DNA from: Neoarius graeffei
Lineage: Eukaryota; Chordata; Actinopteri; Siluriformes; Ariidae
Direction: 5' to 3'
DNA length: 64,000 bases
NCBI RefSeq assembly: GCF_027579695.1
Contig: NC_083590.1
Span: 16,948,446 to 17,012,445 of the forward strand
Below are positions 21,125 to 27,402 of this stretch, one piece after another (within the stretch, counting starts at the first letter, position 1; each line of letters begins with the position of its first letter). A program made the translations under genes and the position numbers. The notes beneath the pieces are model-generated. The model did not search any database. It had not been told where the DNA came from and worked only from the letters and a program-made list of their open reading frames with translations.

Positions 21125-23008
21125 GTTCAGCATGCACTGAAGAAATCAGAGCACGCTTTAGAGACCCTGAACAGAGCGATCAGCATCGACCCTAAGAACC
21201 CACTATGCAAATTTCACAGGGCCTCCATTCTCTTTGCGAATGAAAAGTACAAGGTCGGCCGGCTCTTTCTGCGCCGCGGTAAATCCTGCCGTGAGAGCTG
21301 ATTGATTTCATGACTGTCGTTCTTCTCCCCATAGGCTGCTCTGCAGGAGCTGGAGGAGCTGAAGCAGATCGTGCCCAAAGAGTCACTTGTTTACTTTTTA
21401 ATAGGAAAGGTAAGAAGGGCTGCGTGTGGATATTGTAATCGCGCCGTGCGGTGGTAGTGAAGGTGGCTTAATGTTTGTCTCTCGCGCGTCTCTGCAGGTC
21501 TATAAGAAGCTCGGTCAGACTCACTTGGCTCTGATGAACTTTTCATGGGCCATGGATTTGGACCCCAAAGGAGCCAACAATCAGATCAAAGAGGCCATAG
21601 ACAAGCGTTACCTCCCCGATGACGAGGAGCCCGTTACCCCTGACGACTACCTCTACTACTCCAGTAAGCACGAGTTAGCTGGACGATGCACAGACGAGCC
21701 GCAGACGCGCTCTAGAGCAGAGCGCCCCGAGTGTTAGTGAGGTTGATTTGCCGTTGTTTAACACGCACCTCCTGTCGCACTGCAGACTAACGCAGAATGT
21801 GTTTGAGTTAAAAATGGCCGTCTGGAGGAGTTCCTGTAGCCCAGCAGACTGGAACGCAGACCCGTGGCTAACTTGTGTTTGACTGACAGCTACGCTCAGC
21901 CATTCCCTACTCGGATTCTGGCGGACTGTTTGACGAGTGACCGATCCATTGACGGTAAACAAGGATGGAGTGGACTTCAGTGGCGACTATGATCTCATCT
22001 CATTATCTGTCACCGCTTTATCCTTCTACAGGGTCGCAGGCAAGCTGGAGCCTATCCCAGCTGACTACGGGCGAAAGGCGGGGTACACCCTGGACAAGTC
22101 GCCAGGTCATCACAGGGCTGATACATAGACACAGACAACCATTCACACTCACATTCACACCTACGCTCAATTTAGAGTCACCAGTTAACCTAACCTGCAT
22201 GTCTTTGGACTGTGGGGGAAACCGGAGCACCCGGAGGAAACCCACGCGGACACGGGGAGAACATGCAAACTCCGCACAGAAAGGCCCTCACTGGCCACGG
22301 GGCTCAAACCCGGACCTTCTTGCTGTGAGGCGACAGCGCTAACCACTACACCACCATGCCGCCGGCGACTATGATACTGAATTAATTCAACAAAGTGTAA
22401 ATTCAATATCATAGTCGCCACTGAAGTCCACTCGATCCTTGTTTACCGTCAATGGATCGGTCACTCGTCAAACAGTCCGCCAGAATCCGAGTAGGGAATG
22501 GCTGAGCGTAGCTGTCAGTCAAACACAAGTTAGCCAATGGGAATGCGTTCCTGGACAGCCCGCCCACACGAGAAGTTTGTGCCAAAACTGCAAGCAAAAA
22601 GTCAGGGAGCGCAAACGAGAAAGCTGGAATCGCAACCAAAATAAATTGCGCCAAACAAAACTGAGAAAGACGCGGAACAAAAATAAAAGGTTTCTGAAGA
22701 GTAATAGACTGATATTTTGCACGATTACACGAATAATTTGTTTGCCAGTCTAAAAAAAAAAATTGACTTTTGTATTTTGATTTGTCGTTTTTGTTTGAGA
22801 TTTCAAAAGTATTGTATGAACATTTTGGCACAAAATTGATTCCATACAGTCCTCCCATTTGTTTGTTATAACAGACACGTGCTGAGAGTTGCGTGTAAAA
22901 CTGTAGTTCCTGTGTGTTCCAGCGGAGATGGAGGAGTCGCAGGAGAGCAGCATGACGGACGCAGACGACACACAGCTCCACACCACGGAGAGCGACGAGG
23001 TCCTGTAA
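1097..23008 (+). CDS. cdc27: Cdc27 / APC3, APC/C TPR subunit (3' part of gene, 13 exons)
   Basis: Partial gene for Cdc27 (APC3), the TPR scaffold subunit of the anaphase-promoting complex, a nuclear E3 ubiquitin ligase. In this family the C-terminal TPR superhelix homodimerises and binds the IR tails of Cdc20/Cdh1 and Apc10. Coding exons read in frame through GT/AG junctions: 1097-1311, 5202-5313, 5408-5523, 11075-11174, 12575-12779, 16169-16341, 16872-17024, 17142-17350, 18981-19098, 21125-21253, 21335-21409, 21498-21663, 22923-23008. They total 1857 nt, 618 residues plus stop. Local residues 1-250 are the Ser/Pro-rich linker (PRRSSRLFTS, KIPNRKTKTKT). Residues ~251-575 are the TPR array (SYNCREAISIL, HYNTGWVLGQIGRAHFELAEYMQ, YGLGMIYYKQEKF, NPLCKFHRAS). 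The tail is acidic (SSMTDADDTQLH). The vertebrate protein is ~825 residues, so about 200 N-terminal residues lie upstream of the window. Identification rests on remembered vertebrate Cdc27 sequence and is very secure. Confidence 0.97.
1314..1343 (+). repeat. (AC)15 microsatellite overlapping a cdc27 donor
   Basis: Pure AC dinucleotide repeat beginning directly after the GT of the donor of the first window exon. Confidence 0.95.
2335..3030. mobile_element. Nested miniature TIR element (tttacattagaccgtatc)
   Basis: Left end gtttacattagaccgtatc at 2336-2355, and its complement gatacggtctaatgtaaac at 3004-3022. The interior has a short tandem block of cacacagcaacgccaatacac at 2393-2450. Non-coding; a clean target duplication was not found. 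Confidence 0.55.
3619..4682 (-). mobile_element. Miniature element A1 (no nested B)
   Basis: One of four copies in the window of a family whose ends read ggagaactgaagg and its complement. It lies in inverse orientation to the copy at 17681. It lacks the element B insertion present in the other three copies, so it shows the empty site (around 3850-3890). It is interrupted by a SINE at 4160-4539. Confidence 0.75.
4160..4539 (-). mobile_element. tRNA-derived SINE (Mermaid-like), full length
   Basis: On the minus strand it starts with a tRNA-like promoter (GGTGTAGTGGTTAGCG as A box, GGTTCGAGCCCC as B box) and ends in GATGAGATGAG repeats. It is flanked by an exact 12-bp duplication taggccgataag at 4148-4159 and 4540-4551. 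The style matches the Mermaid SINE group of fishes. Confidence 0.9.
5202..5313 (+). CDS. cdc27: cdc27 exon: SFGILPLEPSP segment
   Basis: Acceptor tttatgtccag; the first base completes the split Ser codon, then FGILPLEPSPGDPAYLQNY. It ends with a proline run and PPKK before the gttact donor. The segment matches the conserved S-F-G-x-L-P-L-E motif of the vertebrate linker. Phase 0 at the 3' end. Confidence 0.93.
5408..5523 (+). CDS. cdc27: cdc27 exon: TVSRISQVGTKSVFAQSGNSRE segment
   Basis: Separated from the preceding exon by only 94 bp. Reads TVSRISQVGTKSVFAQ, then SGNSREVIPSPF and QTQTTAPQT, ending in a split Ser codon (AG|gtgagc). The VFxQSGNSRE block is characteristic of vertebrate Cdc27. 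Confidence 0.95.
5757..6360. mobile_element. Fold-back element F1 (long inverted repeat)
   Basis: Two arms of roughly 250 bp pair from ccttttggcagatgccgcc (5770) with its complement near 6330. The centre lies near 6005-6095. The arms hold the words ggagtgtctgattataattt and cagtccatgaaacatagg and their complements. Related copies are at 46078-46505 and 63063-63525. No protein coding. Sits in the 5.5-kb cdc27 intron. Confidence 0.8.
6790..7140 (+). repeat. Degenerate repeated block (accagaaagaatc..)
   Basis: Two diverged copies (about 6820-6945 and 6978-7110) share ccagaaagaatccaaaa, ggcgaggaattga and gaactgctcattaggg-like words. A third partial copy lies at 9700-9760 (ccaaaaagaataaaaatcgg). 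Origin unknown; probably an old dispersed repeat. Confidence 0.45.
7231..7787 (+). mobile_element. Miniature DNA element B1 (TIR gtccgaaatcgctc)
   Basis: Stand-alone copy of a ~560-bp element with ends tgcgtccgaaatcgctccc and gagcgatttcagacacgg. Subterminal palindromes around tatatagc / gctatata. Non-coding. The same element is nested inside three copies of element A. Confidence 0.75.
8283..8314 (+). repeat. Poly-T tract
   Basis: Run of about 30 T residues within the cdc27 intron. The surrounding 7.8-8.68 kb shows no recognisable gene or element. Confidence 0.8.
8686..9594. mobile_element. hAT-like element with 8-bp target duplication
   Basis: Ends tagtgctgtcaa and ttgacagcgcta are inverted copies, and an exact 8-bp duplication ctttaaag lies at 8678-8685 and 9595-9602. 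Eight-bp duplications are the mark of hAT transposons. The interior has no intact transposase, so it is a non-autonomous derivative. Confidence 0.85.
9766..10977. mobile_element. Possible inverted-repeat element flanking a SINE
   Basis: The segment gggttgttttacaatcaggg near 9768 recurs inverted at about 10953-10975. The pair encloses 1.2 kb of AT-rich DNA with repeated cggagaggactttttttt at 9995 and 10181 and the SINE at 10242. No target duplication seen, so boundaries are tentative. Confidence 0.45.
10242..10619 (+). mobile_element. tRNA-derived SINE (Mermaid-like), full length
   Basis: tRNA-like head with A and B boxes, body with cccacagtccaaagacatgc, and a gatgagatgagatgag tail. Exact 12-bp duplication tagtctgaaaac at 10230-10241 and 10620-10631. 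Confidence 0.92.
11075..11174 (+). CDS. cdc27: cdc27 exon: TTPQVLSPTIAAPPN..RRSSRLF segment
   Basis: The acceptor tttttgtgcag precedes T, which completes the split Ser. Reads TTPQVLSPTIAAPPNVQP then RRSSRLFTSASSTAK and ends AAG|gtacag in phase 0. Contains several SP/TP sites, the sort phosphorylated in mitosis in known Cdc27. The preceding 5.5-kb intron is packed with transposons. Confidence 0.95.
11264..12408. mobile_element. hAT-like element with nested SINE
   Basis: Inverted ends tagggctgcgtacc and ggtacgcagccctа-type, with exact 8-bp duplication ccatgatg at 11256-11263 and 12409-12416. The interior is rich in the word ggtaccggtac. A 59-bp tandem duplication occurs at 12262-12320 and 12321-12379. 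A SINE interrupts it at 11890-12261. Insertion is in a cdc27 intron about 90 bp after the exon at 11075. Confidence 0.88.
11890..12261 (-). mobile_element. tRNA-derived SINE inside hAT-like element
   Basis: Minus-strand Mermaid-like SINE. Its 12-bp duplication ccggtacttcat is at 11878-11889 and 12262-12273, so it inserted after the hAT-like element. Confidence 0.9.
12575..12779 (+). CDS. cdc27: cdc27 exon: basic linker and start of TPR region
   Basis: Starts ENSKKLKMKFPTKIPNRKTK after ttttcctcacag. A Lys-rich segment with PNRK looks like a nuclear localisation signal (inference). It continues GGITPSSLNESIEILKLDSS and AFTLQKAAA and ends with one base of a split codon (GCA G|gtacgc). Together with the next exon the junction gives Asp where mammals have Glu. 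Confidence 0.95.
13295..14593. mobile_element. DNA element with THAP and P2X7-like remnants
   Basis: Approximate inverted ends ggtcataggcaa and ttgcctatgagc. The + strand at 13592-13684 reads MSESDFEVG.. IEYREVKPYMSDPMA, then stop. That resembles the N-terminal part of P2X7-C-terminal-like proteins carried by fish transposons (from memory, uncertain). The − strand at about 14300-14200 reads CCAVNCNNGTDSGRSFYFFS followed by REWIVRVK, a THAP zinc-finger start, with the ETRRREWIVRVK part duplicated. Inactive remnant. Confidence 0.6.
14021..14359 (-). pseudogene. THAP-domain remnant with internal duplication
   Basis: Within the element at 13295-14593. Shows C-x4-C (CAVNC), SFYFFS and two copies of EETRRREWIVRVK (the DNA word cgcgcacaatccactctctc occurs twice, at 14139 and 14201). 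THAP domains bind DNA through a C2CH zinc site; the downstream C-x2-H half is missing, so this cannot be a complete domain. Confidence 0.55.
14683..14749 (-). mobile_element. Element B terminal fragment
   Basis: gcactacaaaatggcgtcc and gagtagggagcgattttgg match the left terminus of element B in inverse orientation. Only about 65 bp are present. Confidence 0.6.
15412..15929. mobile_element. Tc1/mariner-type miniature element
   Basis: Inverted ends (ctaccgttcaaaagtttgg left; ccaaacttttgaacggtag right), 518 bp, flanked by TA on both sides as for Tc1/mariner targets. The left terminal C has become T. No transposase frame. A widespread fish repeat type. Confidence 0.85.
16169..16341 (+). CDS. cdc27: cdc27 exon: TPR (SYNCREAISIL)
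   Basis: After the gtgttgcag acceptor the reading is (D)GLMSLMRDIGRGYLALC, then SYNCREAISILNQLPAHHYN and TGWVLGQIGRAHFELAEYMQ, ending before gtaagc in phase 0. These are the helical hairpins of the first C-terminal TPR motifs, with the G-x-A-x-F-E-L signature intact. Confidence 0.96.
16872..17024 (+). CDS. cdc27: cdc27 exon: TPR (AERIFSEVRRIESYRVEGM)
   Basis: Exactly 51 codons, phase 0 at both ends. Reads AERIFSEVRRIESYRVEGM, EIYSTTLWHLQKDVALS and ALSKDLTDMDKNSPE before gtaact. Almost identical to the remembered mammalian segment, so strongly constrained. Confidence 0.96.
17142..17350 (+). CDS. cdc27: cdc27 exon: TPR (WCVAGNCFSLQREHD)
   Basis: The acceptor lies after a long T-rich tract (taatcctacag). 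Reads PWCVAGNCFSLQREHDIAI, KFFTRAIQVDPSFAYAYTLL and GHELVLTEELEKALGCFRNA, then HYNAW split (TG|GTACGA). The first residue is Pro (CCC) where mammals have Ala before WC. Pro at a helix start is tolerable in a TPR but is a small oddity. If the intron is retained, translation stops four codons past the boundary. Confidence 0.95.
17681..18931 (+). mobile_element. Composite miniature element A2 (contains B2)
   Basis: Ends aggagaactgaaggca and tgccttcagttctcct; the right flank is TTAA. Internal landmarks include gtgccgccattttgaaaac. Element B2 is nested at 18113-18677. Non-coding; lies in a cdc27 intron. Confidence 0.82.
18113..18677 (+). mobile_element. Element B2 nested in A2
   Basis: tgcgtccgaaatcgctccc ... 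gagcgatttcagacaca, nearly identical to B1 at 7231. Position within A is the same as in the copies at 52599 and 59277. Confidence 0.82.
18981..19098 (+). CDS. cdc27: cdc27 exon: TPR (YGLGMIYYKQEKF)
   Basis: The first G completes Trp, then YGLGMIYYKQEKFNLAEIHF and KKALSINPQSSVLLCHIGV before gtgagt. One canonical TPR with the G-x-x-Y/A-x-F pattern. The upstream intron contains a complete 1.25-kb composite miniature transposon (17681-18931) ending about 50 bp before this exon. Confidence 0.96.
19425..21035 (+). mobile_element. Tc1-like transposon with ~210-bp terminal inverted repeats
   Basis: 1611 bp between TA dinucleotides (19423-19424, 21036-21037). Ends cagtggtgcttgaaag and ctttcaagcaccactg. 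The terminal inverted repeats extend about 210 bp (left to about 19637, right from about 20823) and are nearly identical, the long-TIR arrangement of many fish Tc1 elements. Carries an inactivated transposase on the + strand. The right end is 89 bp from a cdc27 exon. Confidence 0.95.
19792..20815 (+). pseudogene. Tc1 transposase pseudogene
   Basis: Reads M-A-stop at codon 3 (TGA, 19798-19800, probably a CGA Arg codon lost by CpG decay), then TKEISEDLSKNVVDAHQAG with the paired-like helix-turn-helix (STVRQIVNKWRKF). The catalytic region has all three acidic residues: WTDETK, QDNDPKH and SPDLNPIEMLW (DDE type). A one-base frameshift near 20505, between LNIQEK and WVMQQDN, breaks the frame; the downstream part ends in GGHTRY and TGA. 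Only two lesions are visible, so the copy is fairly young but inactive. Confidence 0.93.
21083..21122 (+). repeat. (TC)20 microsatellite forming a polypyrimidine tract
   Basis: Pure TC repeat abutting the AG acceptor (21123-21124) of the exon at 21125. Confidence 0.97.
21125..21253 (+). CDS. cdc27: cdc27 exon: TPR (VQHALKKSEHALETLN)
   Basis: 43 codons in phase 0: VQHALKKSEHALETLNRAIS, IDPKNPLCKFHRAS, ILFANEKYK, then gtcggc. The acceptor AG directly follows a pure (TC)20 microsatellite that forms the whole polypyrimidine tract. The preceding intron hosts a Tc1 element ending only 89 bp upstream of the exon. Confidence 0.96.
21335..21409 (+). CDS. cdc27: cdc27 exon: TPR (AALQELEELKQIVPKES)
   Basis: A 25-codon exon: AALQELEELKQIVPKES then LVYFLIGK before gtaaga. 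The introns on both sides are under 100 bp, compact compared with the rest of the gene. Sequence matches the conserved TPR in APC3. Confidence 0.96.
21498..21663 (+). CDS. cdc27: cdc27 exon: last TPR (VYKKLGQTHLALMNFSWAM)
   Basis: Reads VYKKLGQTHLALMNFSWAM, DLDPKGANNQIKEAIDKRYL, PDDEEPVTPDDYLYYS and one base of a split Thr codon, then GTAAGC. Donor use inside TCCA|GTAAGC keeps the frame into the terminal exon. The DYLYY stretch just before the junction differs from the mammalian QEEQIMG stretch. Confidence 0.93.
21840..22556. mobile_element. Fold-back element interrupted by a SINE
   Basis: The left arm (about 21850-22000, then 22376-22385 after the SINE) is complementary to the right arm (22388-22556). 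Words such as aacttgtgtttgactgacag, ggcggactgtttgacgagtg and ggatcggtcactcgtcaaac occur in opposite orientation. Outer limits are approximate. In a cdc27 intron, between the last two coding exons. Confidence 0.75.
21994..22363 (-). mobile_element. tRNA-derived SINE in fold-back arm
   Basis: Minus-strand Mermaid-like SINE with exact 12-bp duplication ggcgactatgat at 21982-21993 and 22364-22375. Lost a few bases in the tail (tatccttctacaggg lacks the usual gt). Confidence 0.9.
22923..23008 (+). CDS. cdc27: cdc27 terminal coding exon
   Basis: After tgtgtgttccag the frame reads (T)EMEESQESSMTDADDTQ, LHTTESDEVL and TAA at 23006-23008. The acidic ESQESSMTDADDTQLH block is the diagnostic Cdc27 C-terminus. 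The last residues are EVL rather than the mammalian EF. Confidence 0.95.
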
Positions 23009-23550
23009 CACTCCGGCCTCCTGTCTGAACTCGAACACAACAAATACTTATGCCAACCTGGGGCTCCCAGTTCATACGGAGAAGAAAATAAAACCGAAAA
23101 AAGACACAAGCAAGAGGAAGGAGAAGACGAATAAAAAAAGGAAAACAAACTGCTGCTAATACAGTACCTCCTCATTTCTGTTTTTTTTTTTTTTTTTTAA
23201 TTTTTCTGTTTTACTGTGCTTTTTTTTTTTTTTTTTTTCCTCCCCCCCCTTTTTTTTATTTTATTTTGCTCCCATCCTGGTCATTATGCCTTATCACTGG
23301 GTGAATCCTTCTCATCCGGTCTTCATCCACATATTAACACGAGGGATTTTACTGTCAGAAAAAAAAAAAAATCTCTCTCTCCTCCATCCGCACTGCAGAG
23401 ATCCAGTCCTCCTCATGTTCATGAAGATAAAGCAGGAGGAAAAATGCAGACCACAGACCTTCATGGGAAAAGTTCTGTCTTAATGCCTAGGCCTTTTGTG
23501 TTCCTTTTATTCTCATTTAATCAAAATAAAGACCTGTGTAAGAGTTGCAA
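23009..23550 (+). promoter_or_regulatory. cdc27: cdc27 3' UTR with polyadenylation signals
   Basis: Follows the stop codon. AATAAA occurs at 23087-23092 and again at 23525-23530; the second is followed by a GT-rich stretch and looks the better 3' end. Long T and A runs (23180-23260, 23358-23370) lie between. A further AATAAA at about 24286 could serve a longer form. No coding signal is visible here. Confidence 0.65.
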
Positions 23551-23559
23551 GTCCGTTGA

Positions 23560-24700
23560 TTGATTCCTCTCACCTTTTTCAGCACTTTGAGCCGCCGATG
23601 AGAGCGAATCACTCCGGGCGCTTTGGGTTTTTTTTTTTTTTCCCCTCCCTTTCCCAGCAGGTTTTCTGACTTGGGATTTTCTGGAATGCATCTCCTAGAG
23701 AGGAAGTGAAGTATTCATGTGTGTCTGAGAGAGTGAAAGAAACAAATGCATATCATGTGTTAATGGAGCGTAAGGACATGTCTGGAGTTTTTTCACATAA
23801 CCAGCTCCAAATTCACATCAGAAAGGTTTTACTGAGAGAGGATCAGACTTGCTCGGGCAGAATGGATGTTTTTGTTTATTTGATCTGGTGCAGCTCAAGT
23901 GTTTTATCTGGCCTTGTTTCCATTTTAATATCCGAATCGTTATTCGGACATGCTGCAAGGCGGATACTGGCTGTTTTATTCCTACAAAAATTCCTGCACA
24001 TTTTTATAATTTTAGTGCTCACTCATGGAGCTCCAGGAGGAGGAGGAGGAGGAAAGTCGTGGTAAGATATTAAGGTTCAGGGTGGAGACGTGGAACTTCT
24101 TAAAGTTGTGGTGCTTATGTTGACGATGCACATTTTATTTTTATTTTTTTATTATAGTTTTGTTTTGCATAAAGTATCTTTAGAAATCCTTGATTTCCTA
24201 CGGTTTGTGTGTTTTTGATTTAAATATGAAATTTTTGTCTTAGGGTAAACGCTTGTCTATGTATATTTTAAGAAATTAAGACGTAATAAATTACTTTGAA
24301 CTAAAGGGCTGATGTGGTGGTTCACATTGAAAGTGTTTCAGGTAAAATGAGCTGAGATGTTTGGGTTGAGTGGAAGGGAAGGGAAGGGAAGGGGCAGCTG
24401 GATTTATGGCTTGACTTGGATGTTCAGTGCAGAAAACAGGAATGATGTGTAGTAAAGCAGCATGAGGGCAGGTTTGATGAGAATGCAAAGATGATTATTT
24501 TTATTTTTTGGTCAGAAATTGTAGAAGAGGAAATTCTCCTGCATGATTGGACACTTGTTAATGTATTCACCCTGTGAGCAGGCATGAGCCTTGCTGGTGA
24601 AGTGTTCTTTCAGGCTGATTCCCTTCCTTTCCTCCCTGCTCTGCGCCTGTCTGTCTGTCTGTCTGCTTTTCCACTCGGAAACTCTCCCAAAGTTGCACTT
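23560..24700. other. Intergenic stretch, no gene seen
   Basis: Low-complexity DNA after the cdc27 3' end: poly-T at 23629, a GGA repeat near 24042 and four GGGAA repeats at 24375-24390. No coding frame with recognisable content. Confidence 0.5.
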
Positions 24701-24739
24701 TATTTATTTACTTCACCCCAGACAGCCATCTGTACCAAA

Positions 24740-25150
24740 CAAACCCGAGCCAGCCAATCAGCGCGCAGCTTTCCCGACCTGCTCCAATCACAGCCCGGGA
24801 CGCAGCAGCGCTTCCGGTTCATGTCTGGTTGATCCGCTGAGGTGAGTAAATGGCCGTGAATTCTGCACTCCTCGCGAAAACCGGGTTTGTATCCCGTGTA
24901 GTGCGTGCGGCGGGGAGGAAAGGAGCGGGCGGCGAGCGGGCGGTGTCGGGGCTGGAAGGCGGGCTCGGGACACTTTTTAAACGCTTGCGTTTCCGAGGTT
25001 GCGGTGTCAACAGGCCGATAAACCGCACGGGGTTGAAGCAGCGCGCTGTATCCCAAATACACTCCGGCTCAGTGCGGAGTGCACTACACAGCCCGCCGGC
25101 TGCAGCACTCTGTCCACTCTGTAGCGCGCCTAAGGAGGGAGCGCGGCTTT
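24740..25150 (+). promoter_or_regulatory. Putative CpG-island promoter and non-coding first exon
   Basis: Two CCAAT boxes (agccaatcag about 24750 and ctccaatcac about 24782) precede an ETS-like site gcgcttccggttc (24808). A consensus donor CTGAG|gtgagt follows at about 24840. DNA from 24780 to 25150 is CpG rich (gcgggcggcgagcgggcgg). The arrangement is that of a vertebrate promoter with an untranslated first exon for a downstream gene on the + strand. No product can be assigned. Confidence 0.45.
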
Positions 25151-25489
25151 AATAGGGACGCGACCTCTACTATTTAGCTTCCTTGGATACGTCAGACTTG
25201 AGCGTTTTATTCAGCAACATGGACATGAACTGAAGTGTTGAATTGTTTAGGAGGCTTTAGGGAGCGTTTAGAAAGTTTTGCTGGAAACAGACGGAGTTTT
25301 AAGTTTTCAAAAAATATTTAGTGTTTAAAATGAGCAGTGAACTAGCTGGGACCGGTCAGGGAGTCTTAGCTAGCGGCTAGCTTACTGTTTACCGCAGAAT
25401 TTATTATTATCATTATTATTATTATTATTAAAATATTATTTAAAAAATATTTTCATAGGTAAAAAAAAAAAAAACAAGGTGTGTGTGTG

Positions 25490-25515
25490 TGTTTGTGTGT
25501 ACACACACACACACC
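25490..25515 (+). repeat. (GT)n/(AC)n microsatellite
   Basis: Short gtgtgtgtgt stretch followed by acacacacac, giving a small hairpin-like inverted dinucleotide repeat. An ATT repeat lies just upstream at 25399-25440. Confidence 0.7.
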
Positions 25516-25793
25516 TGTGCAAAAGTCTGAATTTCCCTGTTATTGTCTGATTTCTGCATGCTGGAGTCACTAAATTAAATTAAAAAAAAAAAAGTTGATA
25601 TGTCAGTAAAGAAAGCTGTACGCTCGCCGGCCACTTTAATAGGAACCTGTTCTTAATTCTAAAATCCTTGTTCTTGGTTCTGATTCCTGTTCTTGGCTGC
25701 AGGGCCGGAACCCGATGTGTTCTGCTGCTGCATGCTGGGATGCTTTTCTGCTCACCACGGTTGGAAAGAGTGATTTATACAAGTTCTTACACC

Positions 25794-26464
25794 CTGGCCC
25801 GGTGGTGTAGTGGTTAGCGCTGTCGCCTCACAGTAAGAAGGTTCCGGGTTCGAGCCCAGTCGCCGGCGAGGGCCTTACTGTGTGGAGTTTGCATGTTCTC
25901 CCTGTGTCCGCGTGGGTTTCCTCCACAATCCAAAGACATGCGGTTATGTTAATGTGGGGCGGCCTTGGGCTGAGCTGCCCTTGAGCAAGAAGAAACCTTT
26001 ATTCGTCACATGCACAGTGAAATTCATCCTCTGCATTTAACCCATCTGAAGCAGTGAACACACACACACTCAGAGCAGTGGGCAGCCCGGGGAGCAGTCA
26101 GGGGTTCGGTACCTCGCTCAAGGGCACTTCAGCCCAAGGCCGCCCCACGTTGATCTAACTGCACGTCTTTGGACTGTGGAGGAAACCAGAGGACACGGGG
26201 AGAACATACAAACTCCACACAGAAAGGCCCTCGTTGGCCACTGGGCTCAAACCTGGAACCTTCTTGCTGTGAGGCGACCGTGCTGACCACTACCCAAAGT
26301 ACCGAACCCCTGACTGCTCTCCGGGCGCTGTAGTGTGGCTGCCCACTGCTCTGGGTGTGTGCGCGCGCATGTGTGTGTGTTCACTGCTTCAGATGGGTTA
26401 AATGCAGAGGATGAATCTCACTGTGCTTGAAGTGTGCATGTGACGAATAAAGGTTTCTTCTTCC
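25794..26464. mobile_element. Two SINEs in opposite orientation, one inside the other
   Basis: A + strand SINE head (25794-25988, ggtggtgtagtggttagcgc) is interrupted by a minus-strand copy (25989-26296, starting cctttattcgtcacatgcac and ending with the complement of the tRNA-like head). The + strand tail resumes at 26297 and ends gtgacgaataaaggtttc. This subfamily has a different tail from the GATGA-ended SINEs, containing aaatgcagaggatgaatc. Confidence 0.7.
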
Positions 26465-26465
26465 T

Positions 26466-27210
26466 TAGATTAGATTAGATAGAACTTTTATTGATCCCTT
26501 TGGGAGGGTTCCCTCAGGGAAATTAAAATTACAGGAGAATAGAAAATGGAGAACTTCTAGATAAAATTAAATTATTTACGTGTACAAATATAAAAAAGAA
26601 TAAGATATGGAGGGAAAATAAGTCCAGCAGGAGAGGTATTGCACATTGTCCGGTATTGCTTTTTTGTCAGGCTAGGCTACTGCTGCTCCTTCCCGTCCTC
26701 TGTCCTCCTGTCCCCCCCCCCCCCAGAGAGGAGTTGTACAGTCTGATGGCGTGAGGGACAAAGGAGTTTTTGAGTCTGTTAGTCCTGCACTTGGGAAGGA
26801 GCATTCTGTCACTGAACAGGCTCCTCTGGTTGCTGATGATGGTGTGCAGAGGGTGACTGGCATCATCCATGATGTTCAATAGTTTGTCCATAGACCTCTC
26901 TGCCACCGTCACCAGAGAGTCCAGCTTCATGCTGACCACAGAGCCTCCAGCCTGGATGTGTCCTTCTTGGATGTGCTGCCCCCCCAGCACACCACGGTGT
27001 AAAACAGGACACTGGCGACCACAGACTGATAGAACATCCACAGGAGTTTCCTGCAGATGTTTAAGGACCGCAGCCTCCTCAGGAAGTAGAGCCTGCTCTG
27101 TCCCTGGTTGGTGTTGCAAGCCCAGTCCAGCCACAGCCCGAGGTACTTGTAGGAATCCACAGCCTCCACCTCGACGCCCTCGATCAGAACTGGTCCTGAC
27201 CTCCCAGAGG
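26466..27210 (-). mobile_element. 5'-truncated LINE, reverse-transcriptase C-terminus and 3' tail
   Basis: On the minus strand it reads DSYKYLGLWLDWACNTNQGQ, SRLYFLRRLRSLNICRKLL, YQSVVASVLFYTVVCWGGS and, after a frame change, KLDSLVTVAERSMDKLLNIM then RTNRLKNSFVPHAIRLYNSS. This is the C-terminal end of an L2/CR1-type fish non-LTR retrotransposon ORF2 (family from memory). The 3' end is gggatcaataaaagttc followed by a short TCTAA-like repeat at 26466-26480. Truncated and frameshifted. Confidence 0.8.
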
Positions 27211-27402
27211 CCCCCAGGAGATCAGCAGTTTCTGAAATACTCAAACCAGCACCCATACCACAGTGAAAAGAGAGTCACACTTCTTGAGATCACGATTTTT
27301 CCCGTTCTGGTGTTTGAACATTGTAAAGATTTAACCGAAGCTCTTGATTTGTATCTGTACAAGTTTATTAGGGTGTACCTAATAAAGTGGCTGGTGAGTG
27401 TA

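Larger units (their letters stand above)
25621..27400. mobile_element. TIR element (cactttaataggaacc ends) filled with nested retroelements
   Basis: The left end ccggccactttaataggaac is complementary to the right end cctaataaagtggctgg, and both sides abut TA. The same end type bounds 37630-38205. The interior shares gatcagcagtttctgaaata with that copy. Between the ends lie SINE pieces (25794-26464) and a LINE 3' end (26466-27200). Probably a non-autonomous DNA element, inferred. Confidence 0.65.

Noticed and set aside
22409..23038. 209-codon frame on the − strand over the cdc27 3' end
   Set aside because: Antisense to the terminal exon and fold-back repeat, with no recognisable domain.
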